Assembly: GCA_947463285.1 (NCBI GenBank)
Contig: CANHTV010000221.1
Span: 1 to 6,485 of the forward strand
Origin: Verrucomicrobiaceae bacterium
GTDB taxonomy: Bacteria > Verrucomicrobiota > Verrucomicrobiia > Verrucomicrobiales > Verrucomicrobiaceae
DNA: 6,485 bases
Reading direction: 5' to 3'
The notes beneath the pieces were generated by a model that saw only the letters and a program-made list of their open reading frames with translations, made no database searches and was not told the origin of the DNA. Below are positions 4,502 to 6,485 of the stretch, one piece after another. Position numbers and translations under genes: made by a program. Numbering within the stretch: the first letter of the stretch is position 1; every line of letters begins with the position of its first letter.

Positions 4502-6485
4502 ATGAGTGGATTCAACGGCACCTTAAACCCCCAGCAGCGGCAGGCAGCGACGCACATCTACGGACCTCTTTTGATCCTCGCCGGTGCTGGCACGGGCAAA
4601 ACGCGCGTCGTCACGGCCCGTATCGCTTACATGATCAATGAAGGCATCAAGCCGGAGCACATCCTGGCCGTCACCTTCACGAACAAAGCAGCGGCTGAAA
4701 TGCGTGAGCGTGTCAAAGACATGTGCCGCGGCGGCACTGGGAAAAAGGTCATCTTGGGCACCTTCCACGCTTTCTGCGCCAAGCTCCTGCGCGAGTTCGC
4801 CGAGCATGTTGGCTATAAGAAAAACTTCGTCATTTACTCTCAAAACGAACAGATCAGCCTCATGAAGCGGGTGCTGAAAAGCCTGCTCGTCAAAGAAGAG
4901 ACACTTGATCCGCAAAAGGCCCTGGCCCGCATCAGCAAGTCCAAAAATGATGGTCAGGAGATTGGCGATCCCAAGCTCGATCTCTATGCAGCCGTCGCTG
5001 AAAAATACGCCGATGAAATGCGTGCGCTGAACGTCATGGACTTTGATGACCTGCTTTGCCTCGGCGTGAAGCTCGTCGAGGAAAATGCCATGGTGCGCGA
5101 GACGTTGCATCAGCGGCATCGTTTCATCATGGTAGATGAGTTCCAGGACACCAACTCCCTCCAGATGCGCCTGCTGCGGGCCTTGGTGCCTGCGCCTTAT
5201 CATGTCTGCGTCGTCGGTGATGATGACCAGTCCATCTATGGCTGGCGTGGTGCTGAGATCACGAACATCACGGAGTTCGAGAACTTCTTCCCCGATCCCA
5301 CCGTCGTGAAGCTGGAGGAGAACTACCGCTCCACCACGCCCATCTTGCATACGGCGAACAGTCTGATCGTCAACAACATCGGACGTCGCCCCAAATCCCT
5401 CTGGAGCCGCAATGTCGGCAGTGATCCTGTGCGACTCGTCGCCACACAGGATGACGAAGAGGAAGCGGACATGATTTCCAAGGAGATCGAGCAGGGCTAC
5501 TTCTCCAACAAAGAGCCTTGGGAGTCCTACGCCGTGCTTTTCCGCACCAACGACCAGAGCCGTATCTTGGAGCAGGCTTTTCGGAAAAAGAAGATCCCCT
5601 ATCGCGTGGTAGGAGCCCGCAGCTTCTACGATCGCCGTGAGGTCAAAGACATCCTTAGCTACCTCACCGTGCTGCATAATCCGCATGACGACATCGCCGT
5701 CCTGCGCGTGCTGAACACCCCCACTCGCGGCATTGGTGGCAGCACCGCAGAGCTGGCGCGTGATCACAGCATGGAAAAGCAGTTCAGCATCTGGGTGGCC
5801 CTTTGTGATGAGTCCTTCCTGCGCCAGATCCCTGAAAAATCACGCACCGCCGTCCGCAACTTCACGGCCATGATTTCCAAGTATTCAACCTCCGCAAACT
5901 CCCAGGGCACCGACTTGGTGACACTGACGGAGGCCCTCATCCAGGAGGTGGAGTACATGCAGTATCTGCAAAAGCTCGCCAAAAAGCCTGAGGAATACAA
6001 TGCCTGGGAAAATGGCCTCTCGGAGCTGCTGAATCAGATCACCCACTTTCAGGAAAACAGTAAAAAAGAAGGCATCGGCGGCTTTCTGGATCAGGTCACT
6101 CTCAATGACGAACGCGAAGACAAAGACGACATCGAAAAGAAAAAAGGCGTTTGCCTCATCACCCTCCATGCCAGCAAAGGTCTGGAGTTTCCCATCGTCT
6201 ATCTGCCGGGCATCGAGAAAGGCATCCTGCCGCATAAACGCAGCTATGAGGAAAACCGCATTGATGAAGAACGGCGTCTCTTTTACGTCGGCATCACTCG
6301 TGCCCGGCTAAAGCTAACCATGAGCTATGTGCGCTACCGCACCAAATACGGTCAAAAGCAGAGCGAGCTACCGAGTCCTTTTCTTGATGAATTGGACCGC
6401 ACCTACCTTGATGAGCTGGACTACACCATGCACATGAAAGAAACGCCATCGCAGGAAGAAAACACCAACTTCTTCGCCGGCCTGA
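4502..6485 (+). CDS. UvrD/Rep-type superfamily 1A ATP-dependent DNA helicase, C-terminus beyond the window
   Basis: A 3'-5' DNA translocase/helicase of the Rep/PcrA/UvrD group, acting in replication restart and repair in the cytoplasm. All motifs are present in order: Q motif LNPQQRQAA (8-16), Walker A GAGTGKT (28-34), motif Ia AVTFTNKAAAEM (56-67), GTFHAFC (86-92), DEFQDTN motif II (212-218), motif III VVGDDDQSIYGWRGA (237-251), ENYRST (273-278), VLFRTNDQSR (345-354), motif V TLHASKGLEFPIVY (554-567) and motif VI EERRLFYVGITRAR (589-602). VVGDDDQSIY, the IPYRVVGARSFYDRREVKD-like 2B region and NFFAGL near the end look closer to Rep than to longer UvrD proteins. 661 codons are seen. The final TGA (6483-6485) is out of frame, so the gene continues, though probably not far (E. 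coli Rep is about 673 aa). The ATG at 4502 is the first in frame after a stop at 4463-4465; no SD. No key residue is missing. Confidence 0.95.
   Translation, partial: MSGFNGTLNPQQRQAATHIYGPLLILAGAGTGKTRVVTARIAYMINEGIKPEHILAVTFTNKAAAEMRERVKDMCRGGTGKKVILGTFHAFCAKLLREFAEHVGYKKNFVIYSQNEQISLMKRVLKSLLVKEETLDPQKALARISKSKNDGQEIGDPKLDLYAAVAEKYADEMRALNVMDFDDLLCLGVKLVEENAMVRETLHQRHRFIMVDEFQDTNSLQMRLLRALVPAPYHVCVVGDDDQSIYGWRGAEITNITEFENFFPDPTVVKLEENYRSTTPILHTANSLIVNNIGRRPKSLWSRNVGSDPVRLVATQDDEEEADMISKEIEQGYFSNKEPWESYAVLFRTNDQSRILEQAFRKKKIPYRVVGARSFYDRREVKDILSYLTVLHNPHDDIAVLRVLNTPTRGIGGSTAELARDHSMEKQFSIWVALCDESFLRQIPEKSRTAVRNFTAMISKYSTSANSQGTDLVTLTEALIQEVEYMQYLQKLAKKPEEYNAWENGLSELLNQITHFQENSKKEGIGGFLDQVTLNDEREDKDDIEKKKGVCLITLHASKGLEFPIVYLPGIEKGILPHKRSYEENRIDEERRLFYVGITRARLKLTMSYVRYRTKYGQKQSELPSPFLDELDRTYLDELDYTMHMKETPSQEENTNFFAGL
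6380..6427 (+). repeat. Tandem 24-nt repeat in the helicase C-terminal region
   Basis: Codons 627-634 (FLDELDRT) and 635-642 (YLDELDYT) form two adjacent eight-residue units. The DNA copies at 6380-6403 and 6404-6427 match at 18 of 24 positions, with two of the changes synonymous (GAA/GAG, TTG/CTG). The first copy sits where Rep/PcrA proteins have the conserved P-S-x-F-L-x-E-L/I motif, so the second copy looks like a local duplication in the linker after the helicase core. It keeps the frame. Confidence 0.6.

Noticed and set aside
4523..5767. Long open frame of 414 codons on the minus strand
   Set aside because: It lies wholly antisense to the helicase, whose motifs are intact there. The open frame follows from codon bias, and its translation shows no recognisable domain.
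6483..6485. TGA at the very end looking like the helicase stop
   Set aside because: Counting from ATG 4502, the last full codon is CTG at 6482-6484, so this TGA is out of frame and the gene continues past the window.

Overview
The window carries six genes and no RNA gene, CRISPR array or mobile element that I can see. The protein types, moderately GC-rich composition, scarcity of Shine-Dalgarno sites and a secreted protein that resembles planctomycete/verrucomicrobial hypotheticals suggest a member of the PVC group, most likely a Verrucomicrobiota chromosome. This is inference from style and recalled families, not a database match. Two genes run off the window: a transporter at the left edge and a helicase at the right edge.

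Left part (1-1733). The minus strand starts with the first 64 residues of a sodium:solute symporter. A short divergent spacer follows (193-267). It holds the only clear Shine-Dalgarno-like sequence placed just upstream of a gene, feeding a possible 8-codon leader that ends in an ATGA overlap with the next gene. That gene (268-873, +) encodes an exported protein of unknown function. It converges, stop codon overlapping stop codon, on a minus-strand APH-family small-molecule kinase (870-1733).

Middle part (1734-4444). A 90-bp divergent spacer with an imperfect 11-bp direct repeat separates the kinase from a plus-strand gene for a DUF1343/NamZ-type exo-N-acetylmuramidase. The true start of that gene is at 1824, giving a Tat-type lipoprotein signal. 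Eight bases after its stop comes an alkaline-phosphatase-superfamily phosphodiesterase-like protein (3068-4444). It belongs to a subfamily whose metal-site motifs differ from textbook nucleotide pyrophosphatases and which resembles what I recall of EboF-type proteins.

Right part (4502-6485). After a 57-bp gap comes a UvrD/Rep-type superfamily 1A DNA helicase with all canonical motifs. It is still open at the last base and is probably only a few to a few tens of residues short of its end.

Functionally, NamZ (releases MurNAc from peptidoglycan fragments), an APH-fold kinase and a sodium symporter could form a MurNAc salvage set. No MurQ, MurU or NagA is visible, so this is only a hypothesis. 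The helicase is a housekeeping repair/replication gene. I see no clear-cut new defence or mobile system; the phosphodiesterase-like protein and the unknown exported protein are the most interesting genes.
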